A stretch of 64,000 nucleotides of DNA from Ilumatobacteraceae bacterium. Lineage in GTDB: Bacteria > Actinomycetota > Acidimicrobiia > Acidimicrobiales > Ilumatobacteraceae. Of this stretch, positions 52,500-61,590 are shown piece after piece. The notes under the pieces were generated by a model. It saw only the letters and a list, made by a program, of their open reading frames with translations, was not told where the DNA came from and did no database searches. Numbering within the stretch: position 1 is the stretch's first letter; every line of letters begins with the position of its first letter. The stretch is taken from positions 1-64,000 of the forward strand of contig SHUT01000006.1 of NCBI GenBank assembly GCA_009691255.1, in the 5' to 3' direction. The position numbers and the translations under genes were made by a program.

Positions 52500-53287
52500 G
52501 CGTGCTCCACTGTGTTGCGCCACGTGATGTCGTGCTCGTCCAGGGTGACGACGCTAAAACTTTTCTGCATTCACAACTCGCCCAGGACATCAGCACGGTT
52601 TCTATTGCCGACAGTGTTGAAAGTTTATTGCTCGAACCATCTGGGCATGTTGTCGCACTCGCGCGCGTGGTGCGGCATGCAGACACGGTCTACACGCTTG
52701 ATGTCGATGCTGGTCTTGGTGATGCAGTCGTAAAACGCCTGAGCAAATTCGTCCTGCGAGCCAAAGTAACAATGCGTGTCAGTGATTTTGTAGTTCATTC
52801 ATACTGGGGCAGTGGTGCGCGTGGTGCTGTTGGTCAAGGAGTAGGCAGGGCAAGTGTGGCATCCACTGTCGCAGGCTCAGATACATACCTAAATGCTGTC
52901 GACATCGTTGGCATCGATGCAGACGCACCACGTGTTGGCGACGATGTGTCCCAGGATGTGTGGCAGATGCACCGCACTGACTTGCGCTGGCCACATGTGG
53001 GTTCAGACATTGAGGTCGGCGATATTCCAGCAACCACTGGCGTAACAAGTGTGGCTGTCAGTTTTACGAAGGGTTGTTATCCAGGGCAAGAACTCGTGGA
53101 GCGCATGGACTCTCGCGGCTCAAATGCGCCTGTGGTGTTGCGGGCACTCGCGGCGGCGTCCTATCGGGTCGGAGATGTCGTTCAACATGATGGTGTTGAC
53201 GTTGGGCGTGTTACATCTGTGGGCCATGTATATGCACTTGCACGCATCAAACGTGGACACGATATCGGAACAGCACTGCTGCAATAG
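52496..53287 (+). CDS. YgfZ/GcvT-like folate-binding protein
   Basis: GDDAKTFLHSQLAQDIS, SFTKGCYPGQELVERMDSRG signature; ATGA overlap with trpE. Confidence 0.9.
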   Translation: MSVLHCVAPRDVVLVQGDDAKTFLHSQLAQDISTVSIADSVESLLLEPSGHVVALARVVRHADTVYTLDVDAGLGDAVVKRLSKFVLRAKVTMRVSDFVVHSYWGSGARGAVGQGVGRASVASTVAGSDTYLNAVDIVGIDADAPRVGDDVSQDVWQMHRTDLRWPHVGSDIEVGDIPATTGVTSVAVSFTKGCYPGQELVERMDSRGSNAPVVLRALAAASYRVGDVVQHDGVDVGRVTSVGHVYALARIKRGHDIGTALLQ

Positions 53288-54301
53288 TCACCGGGTTTGC
53301 ACGAGCAACAGTAATTCAGATCTAAGTGCGTCAAACTCATTGACGCCGTGTAATTCTTGCAACTCGTAGGCGGCGTTTATTTTTTCGAGCAACGTCGCAA
53401 AGTCTATTGAAGAGTTTTTAGCGGCCTGCAGCCACGTTATTGCCCCTTTGGGATCGCCACGTAACATCAAGGCACGGGCAACATTGACCGCCGTATCACT
53501 AAATGGGCACAAAGCAAAAGATCCGGCGCCATAGCTAATTGCTGCATCGATTCTTTGGTTGTCAACGAGGATGCCAGTCATGAGTGAATCACGAAGAAAA
53601 TCTCCGCTTGGCTTGAGTCGCTGCCATGCAGTTTGTGGCTTTGGTCGCAATGCCTGCACTTGATAGATCAGCAAAAATACGACGAAAGGCAAAAACCCTT
53701 GCAGATTTGAAGTGAAGAACAAGAAAAGTGCGGCTGCAGTGGTGGCACCCAAACTAAACCGAATCATAAAGAGGTGACCGTGACGCGGAAACAATCTTTC
53801 GACGACGCTTGACACAATTGCGCCACCATCAAGTGGGAGCACCGGCAAGAGATTCAAGATTCCAAGCGCAATGCTTGCCCACCACACAGCAACTGACGCC
53901 TCAGATGTGCCGATATCAAATCGATTAACTGGATTAATGCCACCTAGTAGCAAAGTGGCAGTGCCAACCAAGATCTGAAGCGCAGGGCCAGCTACAGCGA
54001 TGGCAGCACGCTCAAACCACAGCAGTGGTCTTGGGGGTTGATAAGCAGCGTACGCAATTAAAAAATCAAGTGAAATCTTTGCTTCTGCTCCGTACGCGCG
54101 TGCTGCTAGTGCATGACCAAGTTCGTGCAAAATAGTAAAGATGCCAATCGCCCCGGCAGTCCAGAGCCCAAGTGTTCCACCATAGATAAAGACAATCAGG
54201 ATCAGAAAGAACGCAAATCCACGTCTAACTTCGACTGGAAATCCCAAAAGCACCAGATCGCGGTGTCGTCGGGGAGAAGACCACTGTGCCATATCTTTCA
54301 T
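53288..54301 (-). CDS. Site-2 protease (M50) family membrane metalloprotease (start tentative)
   Basis: TILHELGHALAARAYGA HExxH; LNLLPVLPLDGGAI. Confidence 0.9.
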   Translation of the reverse strand: MKDMAQWSSPRRHRDLVLLGFPVEVRRGFAFFLILIVFIYGGTLGLWTAGAIGIFTILHELGHALAARAYGAEAKISLDFLIAYAAYQPPRPLLWFERAAIAVAGPALQILVGTATLLLGGINPVNRFDIGTSEASVAVWWASIALGILNLLPVLPLDGGAIVSSVVERLFPRHGHLFMIRFSLGATTAAALFLFFTSNLQGFLPFVVFLLIYQVQALRPKPQTAWQRLKPSGDFLRDSLMTGILVDNQRIDAAISYGAGSFALCPFSDTAVNVARALMLRGDPKGAITWLQAAKNSSIDFATLLEKINAAYELQELHGVNEFDALRSELLLLVQTR

Positions 54302-54347
54302 TCTATGGATTGCGCCCGAAAGCAAGGCTCGTGCCTAGACTTTATGG

Positions 54348-57029
54348 GTGCCTTACGTCTTTGCCTTTGATCATAAATACCGCCGTGCCCCAATGGAACT
54401 CAAAGATCTCCTCGGTGGTAAGGGTGCCAACCTCGCCGAAATGATGAGCGTGCTCAAGTTGCCAGTGCCACACGGGTTCACCATCACCACCGACGCTTGT
54501 CGCGACTATATGCATGGCGGATGGCCCAAGTCCCTCGACAAAGAAATTGCTCTCCATGTAGCATCACTCGAGCGCAAAATGCGTCGTGGCCTTGGTGATG
54601 CAACAGACCCATTGTTGGTCTCGGTGCGATCAGGTGCCAAGTTTTCAATGCCCGGGATGATGGACACGGTTCTCAACTTAGGCCTTAATGACAAAAGCGT
54701 CAAAGGTCTGGCAATCTCAACCAACAATGAGCGTTTTGCCTATGACTCGTATCGTCGATTTATTTCGATGTATGGGCGCATTGTTTTAGGCATTGACGGT
54801 GAAAAATTCGAGCATGCTCTTGAAGCCGCAAAAGCCAAGTGCAATGCCAAGACCGATGCCGATGTTCCTGCTGACGCTCTCAAAGATCTGTGTGAGCAAT
54901 TTAAAGCAACTGTTGCTGCCCAAAGTGGTAAACCGTTTCCCCAAGACCCAACCAAACAATTGCGAGGCGCAGTTGAGGCGGTATTTCGGTCCTGGAACGG
55001 CCCACGCGCAATTGCTTACCGTGTTCGCGAAAAAATAAGTCATGATCTTGGCACTGCCGTCAATGTGCAGGCCATGGTCTTTGGTAACCGTGACGACAAT
55101 TCCGGAACAGGCGTTGGCTTTACGCGCAATGCCGCAACCGGAGCCAACAAACCATACGGCGACTTCTTGGTCAATGCCCAAGGAGAAGACGTTGTTGCAG
55201 GTATTCGCAATACCGAAGACCTTGATGCAATGAAAAAGAAGTTTCCGGTAATTCACGCCGAATTGATGGCAATCTTTGTTCGGTTAGAAAAGCACTACAA
55301 AGATATGTGCGATACCGAGTTCACTATCGAGCAAGGCAAGCTCTGGATGTTGCAAACTCGTGTCGGCAAGCGAACAGGTGCGGCCGCACTCAAAATGGCA
55401 GTTGACATGACCAAGTTGTCTGCGCCAAAGGGTGGCTGGAAAATCAGCAAGCGCGAAGCCTTAATGCGCGTCACTGCTGATCATTTAGATCAAGTATTGC
55501 ATCCACAGTTTGCTAACAAAGGAAAAGTATTAGCCAAGGGTTTAGCGGCATCACCAGGTGCAGCAGTCGGCAAAGTTTATTTCACCGCAGATGATGCTGT
55601 TGATGCTGCTGATCGCGGCGAAGCAATTATTTTGGTACGCAGCGAAACCAGCCCTGAAGATGTTCATGGCATGATGGTTGCCAAAGGCATCTTGACTGCG
55701 CGCGGTGGCCTCGTAAGTCACGCCGCTGTTGTTGCGCGTGGTTGGGGAACCCCTGCGATTGTGGGTGCCGACATGGTCAAGATTGATGGTAAAACGTTCT
55801 CTGTTGGCGATATCACGGTCAAAGAGGGTGACGTAATTTCTCTTGACGGTACAACCGGTGAAGTTGTGCTCGGAGAACTTCGCCTTGAAGCAGCAGAACC
55901 TCCCAAAGAGTTCAAAACTATTCTCAAGTGGGCTGACGAAGTACGCAAGGGCAAACTAGATGTGCGCGCCAACGCCGACACCGCAGAAGACGCAGACAAA
56001 GCGCGCGAACTCGGGGCTCAAGGAATCGGGCTATGCCGCACAGAGCACATGTTCTTGGCTCCTGACAGACTGCCGGTCGTTCGCAGAATGATTTTGGCAA
56101 ATACACCAGAAGAAGAAACAAAAGCTCTTGAAGAATTGCGCCAAGTACAAAAAGCAGACTTCGCTGGTTTGTTGCGCTCTATGTCTGGCTTGCCTGTAAC
56201 CATTCGCTTGCTCGATCCTCCGTTGCATGAATTCTTGCCCCGAGTAGACGAACTTGAAATCAAAAAAGCCGTTTCTGGTCTTAGTCCTCAAGAAGAAGAC
56301 CTCTTGAAAGCAGCACACAGTTGGGCTGAGTTCAACCCAATGCTGGGAACCCGCGGCGTGCGACTCGGCGTGGTCAAGCCTGGTTTATACGCGATGCAGG
56401 TGAGAGCACTAATGGAAGCGGCTGATGAAGTGGCATCAGAAGGCTACAAACCAGTGATTGAAGTCATGATTCCGCTCACAGTGACGCGAGAAGAAATGGC
56501 CCTTGCTCGCAGTTGGGTCGAAGAAGTTCTCGCAGATATAAATTCTCGCCCAGTTCCCAAATCTAAAAAAGGTTCTAAGCGTGTAGTGAGACCAAAAGTG
56601 ACAATAGGCACAATGATCGAAACTCCTCGTGCTGCGCTTCGTGCCGATGAGCTTGCAGAAGTTTCAGATTTCTTTAGTTTTGGCACGAACGACCTTACTC
56701 AGATGACATTTGGCTTTAGTCGTGACGACATTGAGAGCCGCATGATGCCTGCATACCTAGAGGCTGGTTTGCTTAAGCGCAATCCGTTTGAAACCATTGA
56801 TCAAACAGGCGTCGGCGAACTCGTTGAGATTGCGGCCAAACGTGGTCGCAAGGTAAAGCGCGGAATGAAACTTGGCGTTTGCGGGGAGCACGGTGGTGAC
56901 CCCGAATCAATCGGATTATTTTATCGTGCGGGTCTTGACTATGTCAGTTGCTCCCCGTATCGGGTTCCGATTGCAAGACTGTCTGCCGCGCAGGCAGTCA
57001 TCGGCGGAAACAAGTCCGACACCAAGTAA
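54348..57029 (+). CDS. ppdK: Pyruvate, phosphate dikinase
   Basis: LLGGKGANLAEM, TARGGLVSHAAVVARGWGTPAIVG, GIGLCRTEHMFL, SFGTNDLTQMTFGFSRDD. Confidence 0.97.
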   Translation: MPYVFAFDHKYRRAPMELKDLLGGKGANLAEMMSVLKLPVPHGFTITTDACRDYMHGGWPKSLDKEIALHVASLERKMRRGLGDATDPLLVSVRSGAKFSMPGMMDTVLNLGLNDKSVKGLAISTNNERFAYDSYRRFISMYGRIVLGIDGEKFEHALEAAKAKCNAKTDADVPADALKDLCEQFKATVAAQSGKPFPQDPTKQLRGAVEAVFRSWNGPRAIAYRVREKISHDLGTAVNVQAMVFGNRDDNSGTGVGFTRNAATGANKPYGDFLVNAQGEDVVAGIRNTEDLDAMKKKFPVIHAELMAIFVRLEKHYKDMCDTEFTIEQGKLWMLQTRVGKRTGAAALKMAVDMTKLSAPKGGWKISKREALMRVTADHLDQVLHPQFANKGKVLAKGLAASPGAAVGKVYFTADDAVDAADRGEAIILVRSETSPEDVHGMMVAKGILTARGGLVSHAAVVARGWGTPAIVGADMVKIDGKTFSVGDITVKEGDVISLDGTTGEVVLGELRLEAAEPPKEFKTILKWADEVRKGKLDVRANADTAEDADKARELGAQGIGLCRTEHMFLAPDRLPVVRRMILANTPEEETKALEELRQVQKADFAGLLRSMSGLPVTIRLLDPPLHEFLPRVDELEIKKAVSGLSPQEEDLLKAAHSWAEFNPMLGTRGVRLGVVKPGLYAMQVRALMEAADEVASEGYKPVIEVMIPLTVTREEMALARSWVEEVLADINSRPVPKSKKGSKRVVRPKVTIGTMIETPRAALRADELAEVSDFFSFGTNDLTQMTFGFSRDDIESRMMPAYLEAGLLKRNPFETIDQTGVGELVEIAAKRGRKVKRGMKLGVCGEHGGDPESIGLFYRAGLDYVSCSPYRVPIARLSAAQAVIGGNKSDTK

Positions 57030-57049
57030 TCAAGTAGACTAAATCCATC

Positions 57050-58018
57050 ATGTTGATGTTGGGTGCCAAAGTAGATCTCAACATAAATCCATGGCACTGG
57101 TTTTTATTAATTGGTCTACTGGGTTCTTTGTTATTGATTGACATTCTTGTAGTGCATCGCACGGCACACGTGGTGAAGCCCAAAGAAGCTGCGATCGAAA
57201 CTGTGGCGTGGGTGTCAATCGGACTGCTTTTCGGCGCATGGATTGCCTATGAGTTCGGCAAACATGCCGCGGGAGAATACATCAGTGGGTACTTGATCGA
57301 AGAAAGTCTCAGCATTGACAACGTCTTTGTATGGGCTGTACTGTTTTCTCACTTTAAGGTTCCGCCTCAGTATCAGCACCGGGTTCTGTTCTGGGGAATC
57401 TTTGGGGCTTTCATCATGCGACTTGGCTTTATTTTTGCTGGTGTTGCAATTATTGATACTTTTAAAATTTCACTCATTGTCTTTGGTCTTTTTTTGGCAT
57501 ACACCGGAGTGCGGTTATTGCGAAGCGGCGATGAAGAGTTCGACCCCCAAAAAAGCAAAATCTTAAGAGCCTTTCATCGGGTGGTGCCAAGCACCGATGT
57601 CCTGGATGGTCAAAAACTTTTCACGGTTGTCAATGCCAAGAGGCTGGCAACACCACTCCTGGCAGTACTTGTCATGGTGGAACTTTCTGACATTATCTTT
57701 GCTGTCGACTCAGTGCCAGCAGTCTTGTCGGTGACAAAAGAGCAATATGTTGCTTTTGCGTCGAACGCCTTTGCAATCATGGGGCTCAGGGCCCTCTACT
57801 TCTTGGTGGCTGGCATGAGGGACCGTTTTCAGTATCTACAAACCGGGCTTGGAGTTATTCTGGTCTTCGTAGGAGCCAAGATGGTGTGGTCGTATTCGGA
57901 TCATCATCTACCTATTGGGCTGTCATTAGCTGTCATTGTGCTCGTGCTCGCAGGTTCTGTTTTTGCGTCAATCAAGTGGGGCACACCCCCTACCAACGAG
58001 GACACGCCGAAGCATTAG
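57050..58018 (+). CDS. TerC/Alx-family integral membrane protein
   Basis: EYISGYLIEESLSIDNVFVWAVLFSHFKVP, DIIFAVDSVPAVL. Confidence 0.92.
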   Translation: MLMLGAKVDLNINPWHWFLLIGLLGSLLLIDILVVHRTAHVVKPKEAAIETVAWVSIGLLFGAWIAYEFGKHAAGEYISGYLIEESLSIDNVFVWAVLFSHFKVPPQYQHRVLFWGIFGAFIMRLGFIFAGVAIIDTFKISLIVFGLFLAYTGVRLLRSGDEEFDPQKSKILRAFHRVVPSTDVLDGQKLFTVVNAKRLATPLLAVLVMVELSDIIFAVDSVPAVLSVTKEQYVAFASNAFAIMGLRALYFLVAGMRDRFQYLQTGLGVILVFVGAKMVWSYSDHHLPIGLSLAVIVLVLAGSVFASIKWGTPPTNEDTPKH

Positions 58019-58027
58019 TGTTTGACA

Positions 58028-59770
58028 ATGGGCATTGTTGACGACGACATCGAGAGAGTGCGCGTTGCCATCTCGATCGTCGATGTAGTTAGCGAGTATG
58101 TCACCCTCAGGCGAGTCGGCAGGAGCCTTGTTGGTTTGTGCCCTTTTCATTCTGAAAAATCTGGTTCATTTAATGTTCGCGAAGACACTGGTCGGTTCAA
58201 GTGCTTCGGATGCGACACCGGTGGCGATGTTTTTAAATTCATTCAGGACATTGAGCATCTCGACTTTGTTGCGTCCGTTGAACGACTTGCTCTGAGGGCG
58301 GGCGTCGAACTGCACTACACCACGGGTCCAGGCGCTGGCAAAGATCGCAAACGCCGCCAACAACTTCTTGAGGTAATGGAAAAAGCAGTTGCGTGGTATG
58401 AGAAGCGACTCCTAGAGAGCCCAGACGGCAGAGCTGCTCGTGATTACTTGCGATCTCGGGGCATCTCGGGCGACATCGCTCGACAGTTTCGTTTGGGCTG
58501 GGCTCCTGACGATTGGGACACGCTGTGTCGCGAGATCGGAGTAGCCGATGATCTTTTGCGTGAAGTCGGACTTGGTTTCACCAACAAGCGTGGTCGCATG
58601 CAGGATTCTTTTCGTGCTCGGGTGTTGTTCCCGATTTTTGACGAGACGGGTGTGCCTGTTGCCTTTGGTGGTCGGGTGTTGCCGGGTAGCGATGATCCAG
58701 CAAAATACAAGAACTCAAGCGAGACTCCGATTTATGCCAAGTCGCGCACCCTGTATGGTGTCAACTGGGCAAAGAACGACATCGTCAAAGCCGACACCGT
58801 TGTGGTCTGTGAGGGCTATACCGACGTCATTGGCTTTCATCGCTCGGGGGTGGGCATCGCTGTGGCTACATGCGGAACTGCATTAACAGAAGATCATGTG
58901 CGTTTGCTCAAGCGATTCGCCACAAAAGTTGTTCTTGCATTTGATGCCGACTCCGCAGGTCAAGGCGCAGCCGCACGTTTTTATGAATGGGAAAAGCGAT
59001 ACGACGTGCAAGTTTCTGTTGCGCGATTTCCACAGGGCAAAGACCCCGGCGACCTAGCGTCAAGCAATCCAGATGCACTTCGCGACGCTGTCTCTGGAGC
59101 AACACCATTTTTGGGATTCCGAGTGCAACGCGCTCTCAATGCCGGAAACATTAAGACCCCTGAAGGTCGCGCCCGCACCGCAGAGTCCGCCATCATGATC
59201 ATCAACGAGCACCCAGACATCAACGTGAGGCGATTGTATGCGAGTGAAGTAGCCATGTTCACAACACTTCCTGCACAAGACATGGTGCGCATGGTCGAAC
59301 GCGGAGGCAGTGCACGAGTTGTCGTGGCAACCCCCGTGCGCCAGCGCCCCCAGGGAGCAGGTTTCGTCGCACTCACAATGCTCATTCATCGCTGGAACGA
59401 CATAGCCCCTTGGCTAGTAGAGGCACTCTTTGTCCAAGACACTTATCGCGAAGCATTTAAGGCCATTGTTGAGGCTGACGGCAATGTTGAGGCTGCATTA
59501 TTACTCGTCGAGGGCGAAGCCCGAGACATTATTGAGCGAGCAGCCGTGTCTGATTTTGAGACAGACCCAATTCTAGAATCTCGCGCATTGTTGGCTGCTG
59601 CAGTTCGTCGTGAGTTGGCCCAACGTGTGCACATCACCGACGCTGATGAGATTCGTCAAGACCGTCAAGCCCGAATCACTCTGTCTGATTTCGATGATCC
59701 TCGTAAAGCCAATGACGCTGCAGTGCAGTTGTTACAGTGGCTGACAAGTCGCACAACTTCAGCAGCATGA
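58028..59770 (+). CDS. dnaG: DNA primase
   Basis: VGLCPFHSEKSGSFNVREDTGRFKCFGCDTGGDVFKF zinc domain, VVCEGYTDVIGFHRSGV TOPRIM. Confidence 0.96.
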   Translation: MGIVDDDIERVRVAISIVDVVSEYVTLRRVGRSLVGLCPFHSEKSGSFNVREDTGRFKCFGCDTGGDVFKFIQDIEHLDFVASVERLALRAGVELHYTTGPGAGKDRKRRQQLLEVMEKAVAWYEKRLLESPDGRAARDYLRSRGISGDIARQFRLGWAPDDWDTLCREIGVADDLLREVGLGFTNKRGRMQDSFRARVLFPIFDETGVPVAFGGRVLPGSDDPAKYKNSSETPIYAKSRTLYGVNWAKNDIVKADTVVVCEGYTDVIGFHRSGVGIAVATCGTALTEDHVRLLKRFATKVVLAFDADSAGQGAAARFYEWEKRYDVQVSVARFPQGKDPGDLASSNPDALRDAVSGATPFLGFRVQRALNAGNIKTPEGRARTAESAIMIINEHPDINVRRLYASEVAMFTTLPAQDMVRMVERGGSARVVVATPVRQRPQGAGFVALTMLIHRWNDIAPWLVEALFVQDTYREAFKAIVEADGNVEAALLLVEGEARDIIERAAVSDFETDPILESRALLAAAVRRELAQRVHITDADEIRQDRQARITLSDFDDPRKANDAAVQLLQWLTSRTTSAA

Positions 59771-61002
59771 CAAAAAAATTCACGATACCCACGCCACCTG
59801 ATGGAGTAGTGCCTACTGATTGGTTGTCATTGCTTGCGTCATGCGATGAAGAAGGACAAATCGATCAAGACGACATCGTTCAGGTGTTGCGAAATGTTGT
59901 TCTCACTGAAGACATGCTGACTTCGGTCACCAAAGTTCTTGAAGATGCTGGATACGTCATCAAAAGTGAAACCGAAACCGACGCCGAAACCGAAACCGAC
60001 GCCGAAACCGAAACCGAAACCGAAACTAACACCACTGCGTCAGTGCCTACCCAGAAGACCACTTCTAAATCAATCACTATATCTATTGGCGACACAGTTG
60101 GTCTGTATTTGCGCGAAATTGGTCAGGTGCAATTGCTTACGGTCGAAGACGAGCGTCGGCTCGGCAAAGCAATTCAATTAGGACTGCAAGCAGAGGCAAC
60201 TGAGCTGCCAGAAGGTGCATCACTGCGCGAACGACGAGATCGACGAGGCGTGATACAAGAGGGAGAAAAAGCGGTTCAAGAAATGATCAAAGCCAACTTG
60301 CGGCTAGTTGTTTCTATTGCCCGTCGGTATGTCGGGCGCGATCTACAGTTAGCCGATCTTATTCAAGAGGGCAATATCGGACTGATGCGTGCAGCCAAAA
60401 AATACGACTGGGAAAAAGGTTTTAAGTTCTCGACATATTCCACATGGTGGATCCGTCAGGCCATGATGCGCGCAATGACCGAGCAAGGGCGCACGATCCG
60501 TATTCCTGGAAACATTGTCGGAGAAACAAACCGACTTAACAGAGCACAACGAGAACTTGTGATGGAACTCAAACGAGAGCCAACCATCGAAGAACTCGCT
60601 GTAAGAACATTTCTTGAACCATATAAAATTTCTGAGTTGATGCAACTCTCTACCGTCACGATGAGTCTTGATGCGCCATTATCTCAAGACGAAGACAGCT
60701 CCGCTGGTTATGAGCGGGTGTATGACGACGAGCAAGAGACGCCGCTCGACATCGCTGAACGTCAGCAACTAACTGAGATCATTCAATCAGAGCTATCAAA
60801 TTTGCCCGAACGAGATCGGCGTATTCTTGAAAAACGATTTGGTATCGGTATTGATAATGTCGTTCCGCGCACACTTGATGATGTGGCCGAAGAAGAAGGC
60901 GTCACTCGGGAGCGCATTCGCCAGATTGAGCAAAAGACCCTGGCACGGCTTAGGCACCCAAACAACAGCCTAAAACTTCGAGGATTGATCGACGAAGCCT
61001 GA
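59767..61002 (+). CDS. rpoD: Primary RNA polymerase sigma factor
   Basis: LRLVVSIARRYVGRDLQLADLIQEGNIGLMRAAKKYDWEKGFKFSTYSTWWIRQA; region 4 HTH; ATGA overlap with dnaG. Confidence 0.95.
   Translation: MTKKFTIPTPPDGVVPTDWLSLLASCDEEGQIDQDDIVQVLRNVVLTEDMLTSVTKVLEDAGYVIKSETETDAETETDAETETETETNTTASVPTQKTTSKSITISIGDTVGLYLREIGQVQLLTVEDERRLGKAIQLGLQAEATELPEGASLRERRDRRGVIQEGEKAVQEMIKANLRLVVSIARRYVGRDLQLADLIQEGNIGLMRAAKKYDWEKGFKFSTYSTWWIRQAMMRAMTEQGRTIRIPGNIVGETNRLNRAQRELVMELKREPTIEELAVRTFLEPYKISELMQLSTVTMSLDAPLSQDEDSSAGYERVYDDEQETPLDIAERQQLTEIIQSELSNLPERDRRILEKRFGIGIDNVVPRTLDDVAEEEGVTRERIRQIEQKTLARLRHPNNSLKLRGLIDEA
59968..60027 (+). repeat. Hexanucleotide repeat (GAAACC/GACGCC, 10 units) inside rpoD
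   Basis: GAAACC GAAACC GACGCC GAAACC GAAACC GACGCC GAAACC GAAACC GAAACC GAAACT, encoding ET/DA repeats. Confidence 0.9.
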
Positions 61003-61074
61003 TGCGATCGTCAGGAAATGTGTTGGCAGGCGCGGCTGCCACTAGAGTGAATACGCCATAACACGGGCATGTTT

Positions 61075-61090
61075 AGACGGTTCGCCGTCT
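61075..61090 (+). terminator. AGACGG-TTCG-CCGTCT hairpin (UUCG tetraloop) between rpoD and tRNA-Asn
   Basis: Perfect 6-bp stem; no following T-run, so terminator vs processing element is unclear. Confidence 0.35.
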
Positions 61091-61105
61091 GTCGCGCTCG
61101 TCCTT

Positions 61106-61178
61106 TCCGGGGTAGCTCAGTTGGCAGAGCAACGGACTGTTAATCCGTTTGTCGTGGGTTCGAGCCCCACCCCCGGAG
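61106..61178 (+). tRNA. tRNA-Asn(GTT)
   Basis: TCCGGGG...CCCCGGA acceptor, anticodon loop CTGTTAA, T-arm GTGGG-TTCGAGC-CCCAC. Confidence 0.95.
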
Positions 61179-61193
61179 CTTTCCCCGATTCGC

Positions 61194-61270
<77 letters not shown>

Positions 61271-61278
61271 CGGGGTAC

Positions 61279-61311
61279 GCACCTAAGTCCGATGTTTTGT
61301 GCACCTAAGTC
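61279..61311 (+). repeat. Two direct copies of GCACCTAAGTC at 22-nt period
   Basis: 61279-61289 and 61301-61311, just inside the putative left end. Confidence 0.7.
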
Positions 61312-61372
61312 GGTCGCGTCGCGCAACAGTTCTTAGTACGGCCAGAGTTGTCAGTGTTGCCCGTATTTGCAC

Positions 61373-61394
61373 CCAGTTAGTAAACAGTCGCATT
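61373..61394 (+). repeat. Imperfect direct repeat, left copy (18/22 identical to 62353-62374)
   Basis: CCAGTTAGTAAACAGTCGCATT vs CCAGTTAGCAAACAACCGAATT. Confidence 0.6.
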
Positions 61395-61455
61395 GACTTC
61401 TGCTAGCAAGCGAGACGCAAGACAAACTGGTGCATAAGGGAGTCTGAGCAGTACA

Positions 61456-61469
61456 GTCATGTACATGAC
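61456..61469. promoter_or_regulatory. 14-bp perfect palindrome GTCATGTACATGAC overlapping the small-ORF start
   Basis: Overlaps TACAGT (61452-61457) -10-like element and ATG 61465. Confidence 0.5.
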
Positions 61470-61590
61470 AGATGCCCCGCAAGCGAACACTGCTACCTCT
61501 CTGGTTGCTAACTGTATTTGCGAGGAAGGTCTTAAGACTTGGCTCACTAACCTCATATTTGAGCAGACCTACAATGGTGAAGCGGCATGA
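61465..61590 (+). CDS. Small ORF (41 aa), translationally coupled (ATGA) to the GIY-YIG gene; absent from the ORF track
   Basis: MTDAPQANTATSLVANCICEEGLKTWLTNLIFEQTYNGEAA*; stop overlaps ATG 61587. Confidence 0.5.
   Translation: MTDAPQANTATSLVANCICEEGLKTWLTNLIFEQTYNGEAA

Noticed and set aside
59880-60181. Minus-strand VSVSVSASVSV and plus-strand KPKPTPKPKP ORFs over the rpoD repeat
   Set aside because: Alternative-frame readings of the hexamer repeat in rpoD, not genes.
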